A stretch of 64,000 bases of DNA from Brumimicrobium aurantiacum (GTDB taxonomy: Bacteria; Bacteroidota; Bacteroidia; Flavobacteriales_D; Crocinitomicaceae), in the NCBI RefSeq assembly GCF_003402975.1, contig NZ_QURB01000002.1, positions 62,001 to 126,000 of the forward strand, given 5' to 3'. This document shows positions 27,001 to 34,775 of the stretch, piece after piece. The position numbers and the translations under genes were made by a program. Below the pieces are notes generated by a model that saw only the letters and a program-made list of their open reading frames with translations, did no database searches and had not been told where the DNA came from. How positions within the stretch are numbered: position 1 is the first letter of the stretch; each line of letters starts with the position of its first letter.

Positions 27001-28329
27001 TTAATTAAGAACAATAGAGATGATGATTTTTTTATACTTTTTGGATATCATGGTGTTGGTTATGATTTAATAAATTCATTATTGATTCAAGAAGATAACA
27101 AAGAAGTTTCGATAGAAGAATGCGAGCATTATATTGATGAACCTAAGTTTTTTGTGTTCTTTATTGAAAGACAAGTTAAAGATGCTATGATTCATGATAA
27201 TATTGTTATAAATGCTTCAATAATAAAACAAAATATGGAGCTCTTTGTCATAGACTTGATTACGAAAATAAACGTTACTGATATCTTGGAGTACAGCAGT
27301 AGTTCTAAATTCTCTATTAAAAATCAAGATAAAGATAACTATCAATCTTTTCAAATTATTCAAGCTATTCATGAACTTATTTTAATTGATTCGCTTAGTA
27401 TTAGTGTTCCTGAAGACTTCTTGTTGAAAACGCTCGAGTACTTTGATATTAGAAGTTTTGATAATAATGAAAATAAATTTGAAAAGTATCTGAATAAAAT
27501 ACAAGATAAAGAAAATCTGGATAATAAAATATTAGAAAACTTAAGTCGACCGATATTCTCTTCTGTTTATATAAAGCATGCATATTATGCATTGGAAAAC
27601 GATCTGAAAGAGTCTTTTGAATTTATAAAAGAATATTTATTAAGAAGTGATGATATAAGGAGTGAATTACCTTTGCTCGATAAATATATTGAAAAAAACG
27701 GTCCTGAAATTCTTTTAGAAATGATGACAGACATCTATTCCATTGCCTGTTGGAAAGCAATTGAAATTTCAATGAAAAAGGAGGTTCATGAGGATGAATG
27801 TATATTAAAAGCAAAAAAATATCTTGACTCAAATAGGATTAAATATAAAACGAATGCTGCAAATGTTCTATTAAGAACCAATCAGCCAGAAATTATCAAT
27901 TATATTGCAAAGGATTTAGAAAATCGAATTCAATTTCTTCACCCTGATCAAAGAATTAGTATAAAGAATTATACCCAATTGCCAGATGAAGGTTTTAATT
28001 TTATCGAGCGATCATTTGATGCTATTTTCAAAATAAATGAAGACGATTCAGATGATAAGTATACAAGGTCAGCTTTAAATGATTTTTTCCGAAATTACAT
28101 TATAAATATTGCCCTAAAAGATGGGAACTATGAAAAGGTGCAAAAAGTATTAAAAAAAATCAAAGCAAGTTTAAGAACTAATGAAAAGGAAACATCGGAT
28201 GAATTAGATGAAAAATACTTTTACATTAATTCATTTATAGATGAATGTGAAAAGGCTTATATAAATAAAATGTCTAAACCTTTAAGTTTTAAAAAGGCTT
28301 TTAAACTTGTAAACGATCTTAAAATTTAA
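24100..28329 (+). CDS. NACHT-domain STAND NTPase, bacterial NLR-like
   Basis: 1409 residues from the ATG at 24100; a TTG two codons earlier (24094) would add two residues. The N-terminal ~130 residues are helical (VINEIEAAYDDVIKDWTKNHG) and resemble the helical leaders of bacterial NACHT proteins. Walker A is GNPGSGKS (231-238) and Walker B is ILDGLDEV (290-297), the NACHT form with paired acidic residues; LSCRSNIF follows as the sensor-like arginine block. From about 560 to the end the chain is a long helical repeat region without enzyme motifs, as expected for a ligand-sensing superhelix. Bacterial NACHT proteins are known antiphage sensors. It lies just behind the restriction gene and 10 bases ahead of an 88-residue ORF. 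The effector activity is not evident from the sequence. Confidence 0.87.
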   Translation: MLEAIGVGIAISIITSSAESLAKKINIFHCSKKVINEIEAAYDDVIKDWTKNHGARDKAFIVDKEILRDFFNGELKSEDFSNLPKEKKEFIELFKYALAKRENAHRYLTFNVYENRFNELIKIQRQHSSSQNSLITGQEQILGNTVEILEKFNGKVKIKYDKGSAHENQDFFIGKLTDHETLVASFIKRHIKTISSNKENTFDFFEDSNSLENFKDVFNAKNNESKIILIGNPGSGKSGELRRLALDLWNDKDNDLIPFYRDLRNFTINDDISSFFDLDKVDEYLNVVFILDGLDEVKDEQDFLSKFNNYFINRRNKSHRYVLSCRSNIFENYKKELDKFETYELQKLSTLQAQKMLYILTNEEFDINQLYEFSLNSSFIDDPFKLQLLANYYKDFRKLETNQTVLWNKYLETILEHDKTVKFSKKKLIYYDIKDDSQRVALFLEMTKSLEISVENIYKLLERNQERTESFIHCAFVLNNQNDCLFEHKQLQEYLSASLISSLDLDRIKELFTIESLPAIKPSLENSLTMLLDLLGDHINKQKELLQWISEIKPDILFKADLDRVKSFQIPVFQEYFKKQCVETTLWVGNTTSVSVKEIARFADCHNNQEFLLAYFLDENEHFRVRISALNLLEHFKPKNTDELKERFIGILKNPDTKLNLKGYLINLIRKWNFVKEHPNIIHEIIEIFKEEDHSEISTGILSIIKTDEHNIDDYFDFIKKEFDFIFGKQKRRNDDRVIRGNRLKVEDLMLKLKENSNFLELLTEYLHNNKSRNRYPDNEEKIIERLKEMKKDDSEIILKLAKSVVTQNDFNFHFRDDFIVRVVQMFDECLRLFKWLFEEQDFSKSKWLMARIVNKECINYYINNWLQVLGENNPHLEGFRNIVSSYHKQEDWHFKIEKSYEKSNVRIKNPLKSITPMEELNREYKKKVEQDLKLLFNRDGLIKEVDALFKQLDKDKVTQKELYHEFLIKNNRDDDFFILFGYHGVGYDLINSLLIQEDNKEVSIEECEHYIDEPKFFVFFIERQVKDAMIHDNIVINASIIKQNMELFVIDLITKINVTDILEYSSSSKFSIKNQDKDNYQSFQIIQAIHELILIDSLSISVPEDFLLKTLEYFDIRSFDNNENKFEKYLNKIQDKENLDNKILENLSRPIFSSVYIKHAYYALENDLKESFEFIKEYLLRSDDIRSELPLLDKYIEKNGPEILLEMMTDIYSIACWKAIEISMKKEVHEDECILKAKKYLDSNRIKYKTNAANVLLRTNQPEIINYIAKDLENRIQFLHPDQRISIKNYTQLPDEGFNFIERSFDAIFKINEDDSDDKYTRSALNDFFRNYIINIALKDGNYEKVQKVLKKIKASLRTNEKETSDELDEKYFYINSFIDECEKAYINKMSKPLSFKKAFKLVNDLKI

Positions 28330-28339
28330 AATAGAAATC

Positions 28340-28606
28340 ATGATATCAAACGACAGAATTGAAAATTACTTTTTCCTTAGAAAAAAGATGTTCAGAATAA
28401 ACAAAACTGTTTCAGGATTAAATAAAACGGTACTTCAAAAATGGGATAAAGCAACATTTTTTGATGATTGTCCAAAAGAAAAAATTAAAGAAGTTATTGT
28501 TTATGAAAACCCAAAAGAACTTCCTGAAGAAATGCTTTTACCTTACATTAGTTTTTTAGAGTCAAAAGTATATAAATCCAATGATTTAATGTTTACAAAG
28601 GATTAA
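28340..28606 (+). CDS. 88-residue protein downstream of the NACHT gene, unknown
   Basis: Starts 10 bases after the NACHT stop and looks translated: ATG start, no competing frame, and codon use like its neighbour. It is basic at the N-terminus (FFLRKKMFRINKTVSGLNKTVLQKW) and acidic later (DDCPKEKIKEV, ENPKELPEEM). No signal peptide, membrane helix or known domain is visible. A small regulator or accessory of the NACHT protein is inferred only from position. A 38-bp direct repeat begins 11 bases behind its stop. Confidence 0.65.
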   Translation: MISNDRIENYFFLRKKMFRINKTVSGLNKTVLQKWDKATFFDDCPKEKIKEVIVYENPKELPEEMLLPYISFLESKVYKSNDLMFTKD

Positions 28607-28616
28607 TGACATGTTT

Positions 28617-28654
28617 TAAAAGCCAATAAAATTTTCAACTAAGCATTAGAGAAG
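28617..28654 (+). repeat. Left 38-bp direct repeat bounding the TcmP cassette
   Basis: Begins TAAAAGCCAATAAAATTTTC and ends near AAGCATTAGAGAAG. The second copy at 30599-30636 differs at two positions, both transitions. Confidence 0.85.
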
Positions 28655-28719
28655 TGGATGAGGGTAGATTGAAAAATGCCGTATTACTTTTAAAATCAAA
28701 GACAAATCAGATCGGATTT

Positions 28720-28751
28720 ATTGTTTTGATTAAAAAATAATCTTATATTTG
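28720..28751 (+). promoter_or_regulatory. Promoter of the TcmP module
   Basis: ATTG at 28720-28723, a 20-base spacer, and TATATTTG at 28744-28751. The ATG at 28771 is 19 bases further on, so the module has its own promoter separate from the NACHT operon. Confidence 0.65.
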
Positions 28752-28770
28752 ATTAGAAAAACACCTAAAT

Positions 28771-29871
28771 ATGGCGGCAATAGATTTACACGACAAACCT
28801 TTTGATGAGGTTACACAAATAAAATTAACCTTATTTGAAAGTTATGCCCAAGCTTGGATTCCAACTTTTTTAATGACACCCTTTGCAAAAGAATTACATA
28901 TTTTCGATTTCTTTGCAGGAACTGGATATGATCTAGACGGAAATAGTGGAAGTCCGATTAAAATCCTTGATAAGGTTATTGAACAAAAAGAATTAATTCT
29001 TCAAAAAGATAAAAAAGTTGTATTGCATTTTAATGAATTTAATTTCAAAAAATTTAAACTTTTAAAAGAAGCTTGTGAAAATAAAGTGAATGACAATGGC
29101 CTTTTAGGTTTTGTTGACCTTAAATTATATAATGAAGATTTTGCAGTTTTGTTTCCTGAATTACTTAAAACAATTAAAAAACATCCAGCCTTGGTATTTC
29201 TTGATCAAAATGGAGTGAAATATATTTCTGACGATTATTTCTCTGAATTGGAGAAAATGCATCAAACTGATTTTATTTATTTTTTGTCGAGCTCTTATAT
29301 TAAAAGGTTTATAAGTAGACCTGAATTTATGAAGCATTTGAATTTAGATTACGAGGAAATTAAAAGAAGCAAATATTCAAACATTCATAGAATTATTTGT
29401 GAACAACTAAAGAAGAATTTACCTTTGGATTCAAAATTAAAATTATATCCGTTTTCCTTAAAAAAAGGAGTTAATATACATGGATTAATTTTTGGATCTA
29501 AACATCCTAGCGCAGTTGATAAGTTTTTAAATATTGCTTGGAAACTAAATGATAAAAATGGAGATGCTAATTTTGATATTGATGATGAAGCAAATGCAAA
29601 TCAACTTGATTTATTTACGGGTGAACGACGTTTAACGAAAAAGCAAGCTTTTCAGGAGGAGGTGAAGGCAAAAGTTCTAAATGGTGAAATAGAAAGCAAC
29701 AAACAATTGCTAGAGTTTACTTATGAAAAAGGTCATATTGGAAAACATGCCCAAGAATGTTTAAAGAAATTGAAAAAAGAGAGGAAAATAGAATATAATG
29801 GACGTTCACCGTTGGTTACCTACAACAACGTTTTTAAGGATAAAAAAATAATTCATTATGAAAAAATCTAA
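28771..29871 (+). CDS. tcmP: Three-Cys-motif partner protein TcmP
   Basis: 366 residues. The segment HIFDFFAGTGYD with NSGSPIKIL behind it is the TcmP signature and resembles the SAM-binding motif I of Rossmann methyltransferases. NQLDLFTG and a C-terminal winged-helix-like stretch (GHIGKHAQECLKKLKKERKI) follow. The family is defined by its pairing with Gp37/Gp68-type three-Cys proteins, and exactly such a gene overlaps its last 14 bases. The biochemical role of the pair is not established. The setting next to restriction and NACHT genes points to defence, which is inference. Confidence 0.88.
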   Translation: MAAIDLHDKPFDEVTQIKLTLFESYAQAWIPTFLMTPFAKELHIFDFFAGTGYDLDGNSGSPIKILDKVIEQKELILQKDKKVVLHFNEFNFKKFKLLKEACENKVNDNGLLGFVDLKLYNEDFAVLFPELLKTIKKHPALVFLDQNGVKYISDDYFSELEKMHQTDFIYFLSSSYIKRFISRPEFMKHLNLDYEEIKRSKYSNIHRIICEQLKKNLPLDSKLKLYPFSLKKGVNIHGLIFGSKHPSAVDKFLNIAWKLNDKNGDANFDIDDEANANQLDLFTGERRLTKKQAFQEEVKAKVLNGEIESNKQLLEFTYEKGHIGKHAQECLKKLKKERKIEYNGRSPLVTYNNVFKDKKIIHYEKI

Positions 29872-30601
29872 AATCGAATGGACAGAAGAAACATGGAATC
29901 CTACGACTGGTTGTACAAAGGTATCGGCAGGTTGTAAACATTGTTATGCTGAAACCATGGCTAAACGACTAAAAGCGATGGGTGCTCCTGGATATGACAA
30001 TGGATTTAAATTTTCCATGATGCCAGAGCGGTTGGAACAACCACTGAAGAAAAAGAAGCCTACGAAGTATTTTGTAAATTCAATGAGTGATTTATTTCAC
30101 GAAGAAATGGATCCTTTGTTTTTAGATAAAATCATGGGGGTAATGGATTTAACTCCTCAACATGTTTATCAGATATTAACAAAAAGAGAAACGGCTATGT
30201 TTGATTACTTTCAACATAGGAAAATCCCCGATAATATATGGCTAGGAGTAACATGTGAAGATAAAAAACATGGTGTTCCACGAATTGATAAATTGAGAAA
30301 TATTCCCGCCAAGATAAAGTTTTTATCTGTAGAACCGCTACTAGAGGATATTGGGGAAATCGATTTAACTGGAATAGATTGGGTAATTGTTGGTGGGGAA
30401 AGTGGTCCGAAAGCACGTCCAATGGATAAAGAATGGGCTTTGAATGTTAAACGTCAATGTGAAGAACAAAATGTAGCATTTTTCTTCAAGCAATGGGGAA
30501 CATGGGGTGCAGATGGTGTAAAAAGAAGTAAAAAATCCAATGGAAGAATTTTAGAAGGGCAAGAATGGAATGAATATCCTGAAAGCATATTAACGGAATA
30601 A
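29858..30601 (+). CDS. Gp37/Gp68-like (DUF5131) three-Cys-motif protein
   Basis: 247 residues. The N-terminus reads IEWTEETWNPTTGC followed by CKHCYAE, giving the cysteine cluster C..C..C that defines the family and recalls a radical-SAM iron-sulfur site. VGGESGPKARPMD and FFKQWGTWG are the other family blocks. It overlaps the tcmP gene, so the pair is translationally coupled. The stop codon lies inside the right 38-bp direct repeat. Family members occur in phages and on mobile elements; the chemistry is unknown. Confidence 0.9.
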   Translation: MKKSKIEWTEETWNPTTGCTKVSAGCKHCYAETMAKRLKAMGAPGYDNGFKFSMMPERLEQPLKKKKPTKYFVNSMSDLFHEEMDPLFLDKIMGVMDLTPQHVYQILTKRETAMFDYFQHRKIPDNIWLGVTCEDKKHGVPRIDKLRNIPAKIKFLSVEPLLEDIGEIDLTGIDWVIVGGESGPKARPMDKEWALNVKRQCEEQNVAFFFKQWGTWGADGVKRSKKSNGRILEGQEWNEYPESILTE

Positions 30602-30636
30602 AAGCCAATAAAATTTTCAACCAAGCATTAGAAAAG
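30599..30636 (+). repeat. Right 38-bp direct repeat bounding the TcmP cassette
   Basis: The copy of 28617-28654 begins at the stop codon of the DUF5131 gene. The cassette between repeat starts is 1982 bases. Confidence 0.85.
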
Positions 30637-31001
30637 CAGAGAATAAAATGACTTTGTCCTCCCTCTGTGTCTCCCTCCAAAGGGAGAGGTTGTTAACGAG
30701 CCTTACTTTTAAAGACAAGTATTTTTGTTCATTAATATAGAATAGCTATCGTATTTCAAATTCTAATGCTTAGTTTCGAAGCATTTCCCCCTTTGGAGGG
30801 GGATCAAGGGGGAGGATAAAGTTGTATTTAGTTTGATGTTTGATTTCTCCTACTCACATTAAAAACACCTATTAAATCCGCTTTTATCTGCGTTCGAAGA
30901 TCTGTGTTACCGAAAGTTTTCGGTACCGCGTACCATTACAGCGCAAAATAAACCAACAAAACTAAGAGCGAGTTTGAAAATGAGTGTGAGAAAGAAGTTC
31001 T
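30602..31001. repeat. Gene-free right border of the defence island
   Basis: 400 bases without a gene. After the 38-bp repeat comes a CTCCCTCCAAAGGGAG hairpin, the right copy of the ~93-bp direct repeat (30682-30773), a GC-rich CCCCCTTTGGAGGGGG/ATCAAGGGGGAGGAT unit (30787-30818), and a perfect ACCGAAAG/TTTTCGGT type hairpin near 30909-30924. TTCAACCAAGCATTAGAA at 30617-30634 and TTCTAATGCTTAGTTTCGAA at 30761-30780 form imperfect inverted ends of a ~165-bp block. Confidence 0.7.
30682..30773 (+). repeat. Right copy of ~93-bp direct repeat bracketing the island
   Basis: Matches 19721-19813 in the same orientation with about nine differences, from GGGAGAGGTT to TTCTAATGCTTAG. Confidence 0.8.
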
Positions 31002-32681
31002 TTAAAAACCAGCCTCCGCTTCAAATCTCAACCTTTCCTTTGTTTCTGGGTGAGTAATTTCTAGCGTAGTGGCGTGGAGGTGCAAACGGTTGTCTACCTG
31101 ACCATATAAATCGTCGCCTTTGATGGGCGTGTCTAATCCTTTACTGTGGGCACAATGCACACGCAATTGGTGTGTTCGACCAGTAATTGGAATTAATTTT
31201 ATTCTTGTCGTTCCTTTTCTTCTTTCCAAAACTTCCCATTCTGTTCTGGCAGATTTCCCATTTTCAAAATCTACCTTCTGTCTTGGTCTGTCAAGCACAT
31301 CCAAAGCCAATGGTAAATCAATAACACCAGAAGTTTCTTTGAGGTATCCAACGAGTAGGGCTGTATATGTTTTGGCAACGGTGCGCTTAATAAATTGCTG
31401 TTGTAAGTGATGATTTGTCGTTAAATCCTTGGCAATTATCATGAGTCCAGAGGTTGACATGTCCAAACGGTGAACAATTAACGGACCTTCAGCATCGGGA
31501 TATTCCTTTTTGATGCGACTAAAAACAGAATCGTAGATTTCCTTTCCAGGAACAGAGAGTAAATCGTGTGGTTTGTTGATGACAAGAATTTTATCGTCTT
31601 CAAAAACAGTTTCAATCACTTTATCTATACCAGGATTTTTCAATAAAGGATTTTCGTCAACAGGAATTCCGTCGAGCATGTGACTCAAAATAGGTTTACA
31701 TTTTCCTAAACAAGCAGGGTAAAAATGCTGATGTTTACGTACTTCAGTTCCCGGAGGAGCTCCCCACCAAAACTCAGCAAGCGCAACTGGTTTTAAGTCA
31801 TTTTTGAATGCATATTGTAATAATTTCGGTGCTGCACATTCTCCAGCTCCAGCAGGTGGCCTTTTGAAAGCTGTACCGCTAAAAATATCTAACAATGCTT
31901 CTTGATCACCATCAATATTTAAGAATTTATAGGCTTTAAATAAACGTTGTTGAAGTTTTGCTGAATCTGTTTTTCTTTTGAGCAATAATTGATCAAACTC
32001 ATCTTGAAATGGTGCGATTTCATTTTTTAATTGCTGAAGTTTTTCCTGACTTGCAGTTTTAAACTTAGCGAGTTTATTTTTATAGGCGATACTTTCGTTG
32101 GCCAATTCAGTTTTTAATTCTTCAAACAGAGTAGGAGATAAGCTAGATTTTCCCGCTGTTCGTTTTTTCTTACGAGCTGCTTTGGCTTCTCTCATTTCAG
32201 AACGCAAACTCTCTTCTTGCGTTTTTAATTGCTCTTGAAGTTTTTGAAACTTTAGTTTTAAATCGAGAAACTCTTGTTCTTTTTCTAGTTCAGCAATTCT
32301 TTCATTGATGGCATTTATTTCTAATTCTCCTTCTAAAAAGAAACTTCCTTCTGTGAGCATGTCAAAAACTGGAGGAACAAAGTTTTGATGGTGATTTGAA
32401 TTAGCCAATTTCCCAGAAAATGCAGCCAAATAGCCGATTTCATTTTGATCATTTTGCACCACTAAAACCCCAAACATTTTTCCGATTTCTAATCCTTCAT
32501 CCTTCGGATTTAAACCGAAATTATGATCCCACTCTTGTGAAGAAATATAATCTTGCAACTCTTTTGCAGCTATTTCAGCCAGTGGGTGAGGTGTATAATA
32601 AAAAGGATAAGTAAATTTTTCTGGTAAAGAATATTCAGAAATATCAGAGAGGAAAGAAATGAATTTACTTGGGTTTTGCAT
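31002..32681 (-). CDS. RluA-family RNA pseudouridine synthase with long N-terminal extension
   Basis: 559 residues. The C-terminal third is the catalytic domain with the RluA motif HRLDMSTSGL containing the essential Asp, followed by KTYTALLVG and TGRTHQLRVH. Residues about 110-250 are a coiled coil (many Glu/Lys/Leu; AKAARKKKRTAGKSS in the middle), and the front part contains a globular domain seen in longer RluA relatives. It isomerises uridine to pseudouridine in rRNA or tRNA; the site cannot be told from sequence. It is transcribed toward the island border. Confidence 0.9.
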   Translation of the reverse strand: MQNPSKFISFLSDISEYSLPEKFTYPFYYTPHPLAEIAAKELQDYISSQEWDHNFGLNPKDEGLEIGKMFGVLVVQNDQNEIGYLAAFSGKLANSNHHQNFVPPVFDMLTEGSFFLEGELEINAINERIAELEKEQEFLDLKLKFQKLQEQLKTQEESLRSEMREAKAARKKKRTAGKSSLSPTLFEELKTELANESIAYKNKLAKFKTASQEKLQQLKNEIAPFQDEFDQLLLKRKTDSAKLQQRLFKAYKFLNIDGDQEALLDIFSGTAFKRPPAGAGECAAPKLLQYAFKNDLKPVALAEFWWGAPPGTEVRKHQHFYPACLGKCKPILSHMLDGIPVDENPLLKNPGIDKVIETVFEDDKILVINKPHDLLSVPGKEIYDSVFSRIKKEYPDAEGPLIVHRLDMSTSGLMIIAKDLTTNHHLQQQFIKRTVAKTYTALLVGYLKETSGVIDLPLALDVLDRPRQKVDFENGKSARTEWEVLERRKGTTRIKLIPITGRTHQLRVHCAHSKGLDTPIKGDDLYGQVDNRLHLHATTLEITHPETKERLRFEAEAGF

Positions 32682-32854
32682 TGTTATTTTACGCTGAAAT
32701 TAAGGATGCAAAGATAAAAAGGAATAATAGATATTAAGGTAATTTCAAGAATTAAGCTTTCTCCAACTTTTCTATTATTAAAAGTACATTTCTTCATATT
32801 AATTTGAACCGATTTGATCAAGAGCTGTACAGTGGTGCATTAAACCAATATATT

Positions 32855-34702
32855 ATGAAAAATCAAATTACTTTTTTGTGCTGCATCACTTTGTTTTTGA
32901 TCTCAATATCAACTTTTGGTCAATCGATTAGTGGTAACATGAATTCGGGGAATATTGCATCACTCGGCTATGGAAATGTAGATATTTATCAAGGGGAGAA
33001 GAAAATTGCTTCAGTATTAACAGATGAATTAGGAAACTTTAATGTTGAACTAGACACAGGATACTACCGAGTAGAATTTAATTATGAAGGTCATGAAAAA
33101 TTAGTTCAAAATATTCATGTGGATGGAGATGAAAAAAATGATTTTGCTTTAAAGCGTAAAAAAGGATATGCTCCACCTGTCGAAGTGTTAAGTGAGGTTC
33201 ATACAGAATCAACCGAATCATATAGTTATTCAAAGGAAGAACGTATGATGTTTGGAGATGCTTTAGCTGAAATAGAAATCAAGAATAGGGGAGATGGAGG
33301 AACGCCAAAGATTGTGAAGCACCCCATTATTGCTCATGATGCACCAATAAAATCCGATTATCGTGAGGTTCAATCACGCAGTAATACTTTAACCGCTGGA
33401 GAAATTAATGATTTTGCAAAATGGGATATGTGGAATGATATCACTGCGGATGAATTGTCACAATATAAAACGAAATGGGATATGTTTTTCAGTGATCGTT
33501 ATACGGTGTTATTGAAAAACGAAGATGATTATCCAATCGTTGATGCTGTAGTTCAATTGCTTGATGAATCAGGAAATTTACTTTATGAAAGTCGAACAGA
33601 CAACACAGGAAAAGCTGAATTATGGGGGAAGATTGGAGTCGATGATATATCAAAAGAAAATGTTTCGGCGCGTATTTTTTATGGTGAAGCTTCTTATCGC
33701 ATACGCAGGCTAATTCCTTTTAAAGAAGGTGTAAATAGTAAAGTTATAAATGTAGATTGTGGAGCCTCAAATCAAGTCGATATTGCATTTGTAGTTGATG
33801 CAACAGGATCAATGGGAGATGAAATAAATTATCTAAAAAAGGATTTGAATGAGGTGATTTTTAAAGCGAAGAATGCAAACCCATCATTAACTTTCAACTT
33901 CGCCAATGTTTTTTACCGTGATGTAGCTGATGATTATTTAACCAAAAAACAGGATTTTACAACAGTATTGTCTACTGCTGTTAATTTTATTACTCAACAA
34001 AAAGCCGCTGGAGGAGGCGATTACGAAGAAGCAGTTGCCAAGGCTTTGAGTGTTGCTATTCATCAGCTAAAATGGAGTGAATCTGCAAGAACACGAATTC
34101 TATTCCTGGTACTTGATGCACCACCTCATAATTCACTTCAAAAATTGCGTGAACTTAAAGAATTAGCAAGAGCAGCAGCTTCTAAAGGAATTCGTATTGT
34201 TCCTTTAGCTGCAAGTGGAATAAAGAAAGATACAGAATATTTAATGCGTTCTTTTGCATTAGCGAGCAATGGTACATATGCTTTTCTTACAAACCATAGT
34301 GGTATTGGTAACACACATATTGAACCTTCAACAGATGAATATGAAGTTGAACTGCTCAATGATTTAATGATTAGAATTATTGATACTTATGCTTTTGTTG
34401 ATGAATGTAATGACGAAAAAGCCATTGAGGAACCAATTATTCCAGATGAAAGTGATACACTCATTAGCTTAGAGTGGAATGTTTGGCCAAATCCAACTCA
34501 AGGTGATTTAAATATAAAGATAGGGGAGGACATTGGTGAATTATTCATCACAGATCTTACAGGGAAAATTATGATGAGATTTGGTGCACAGCAAAAGAAT
34601 AGGGTGTTAACTACCAATATCGCACAATTCTCAAGAGGTATATATTTGGTTACTTTTACTTATAATGAGAAGGTTTATACCAAGAAAATTGTTTTGTTAT
34701 AG
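32855..34702 (+). CDS. T9SS-secreted von Willebrand factor A domain protein
   Basis: 615 residues from the Met at 32855, chosen because it opens into a signal peptide (MKNQITFLCCITLF...FGQ); the frame is open upstream to 32804. A carboxypeptidase-regulatory-like beta domain comes first (VDIYQGEKKIASVLTDELGN), a second beta domain later, then a vWA domain with the MIDAS motif DATGSMG at 315-321. The last ~75 residues are a type A sorting domain (WPNPTQGDLNI ... GIYLVTF ... KKIVLL), so the protein is exported by the type IX system and probably surface-attached. Ligand binding or adhesion is inferred. Confidence 0.9.
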   Translation: MKNQITFLCCITLFLISISTFGQSISGNMNSGNIASLGYGNVDIYQGEKKIASVLTDELGNFNVELDTGYYRVEFNYEGHEKLVQNIHVDGDEKNDFALKRKKGYAPPVEVLSEVHTESTESYSYSKEERMMFGDALAEIEIKNRGDGGTPKIVKHPIIAHDAPIKSDYREVQSRSNTLTAGEINDFAKWDMWNDITADELSQYKTKWDMFFSDRYTVLLKNEDDYPIVDAVVQLLDESGNLLYESRTDNTGKAELWGKIGVDDISKENVSARIFYGEASYRIRRLIPFKEGVNSKVINVDCGASNQVDIAFVVDATGSMGDEINYLKKDLNEVIFKAKNANPSLTFNFANVFYRDVADDYLTKKQDFTTVLSTAVNFITQQKAAGGGDYEEAVAKALSVAIHQLKWSESARTRILFLVLDAPPHNSLQKLRELKELARAAASKGIRIVPLAASGIKKDTEYLMRSFALASNGTYAFLTNHSGIGNTHIEPSTDEYEVELLNDLMIRIIDTYAFVDECNDEKAIEEPIIPDESDTLISLEWNVWPNPTQGDLNIKIGEDIGELFITDLTGKIMMRFGAQQKNRVLTTNIAQFSRGIYLVTFTYNEKVYTKKIVLL

Positions 34703-34721
34703 TTATAATTATGAATGATAA

Positions 34722-34756
34722 AAAAAAGCGCTTAACTGTTTGTTAAGCGCTTTCAT
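34722..34756. terminator. Bidirectional intrinsic terminator
   Basis: AAAGCGCTTAAC and GTTAAGCGCTTT form a long perfect stem between two convergent genes, with A and T runs on the outer sides. Confidence 0.85.
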
Positions 34757-34775
34757 AATTTATATTGAGATGAAT

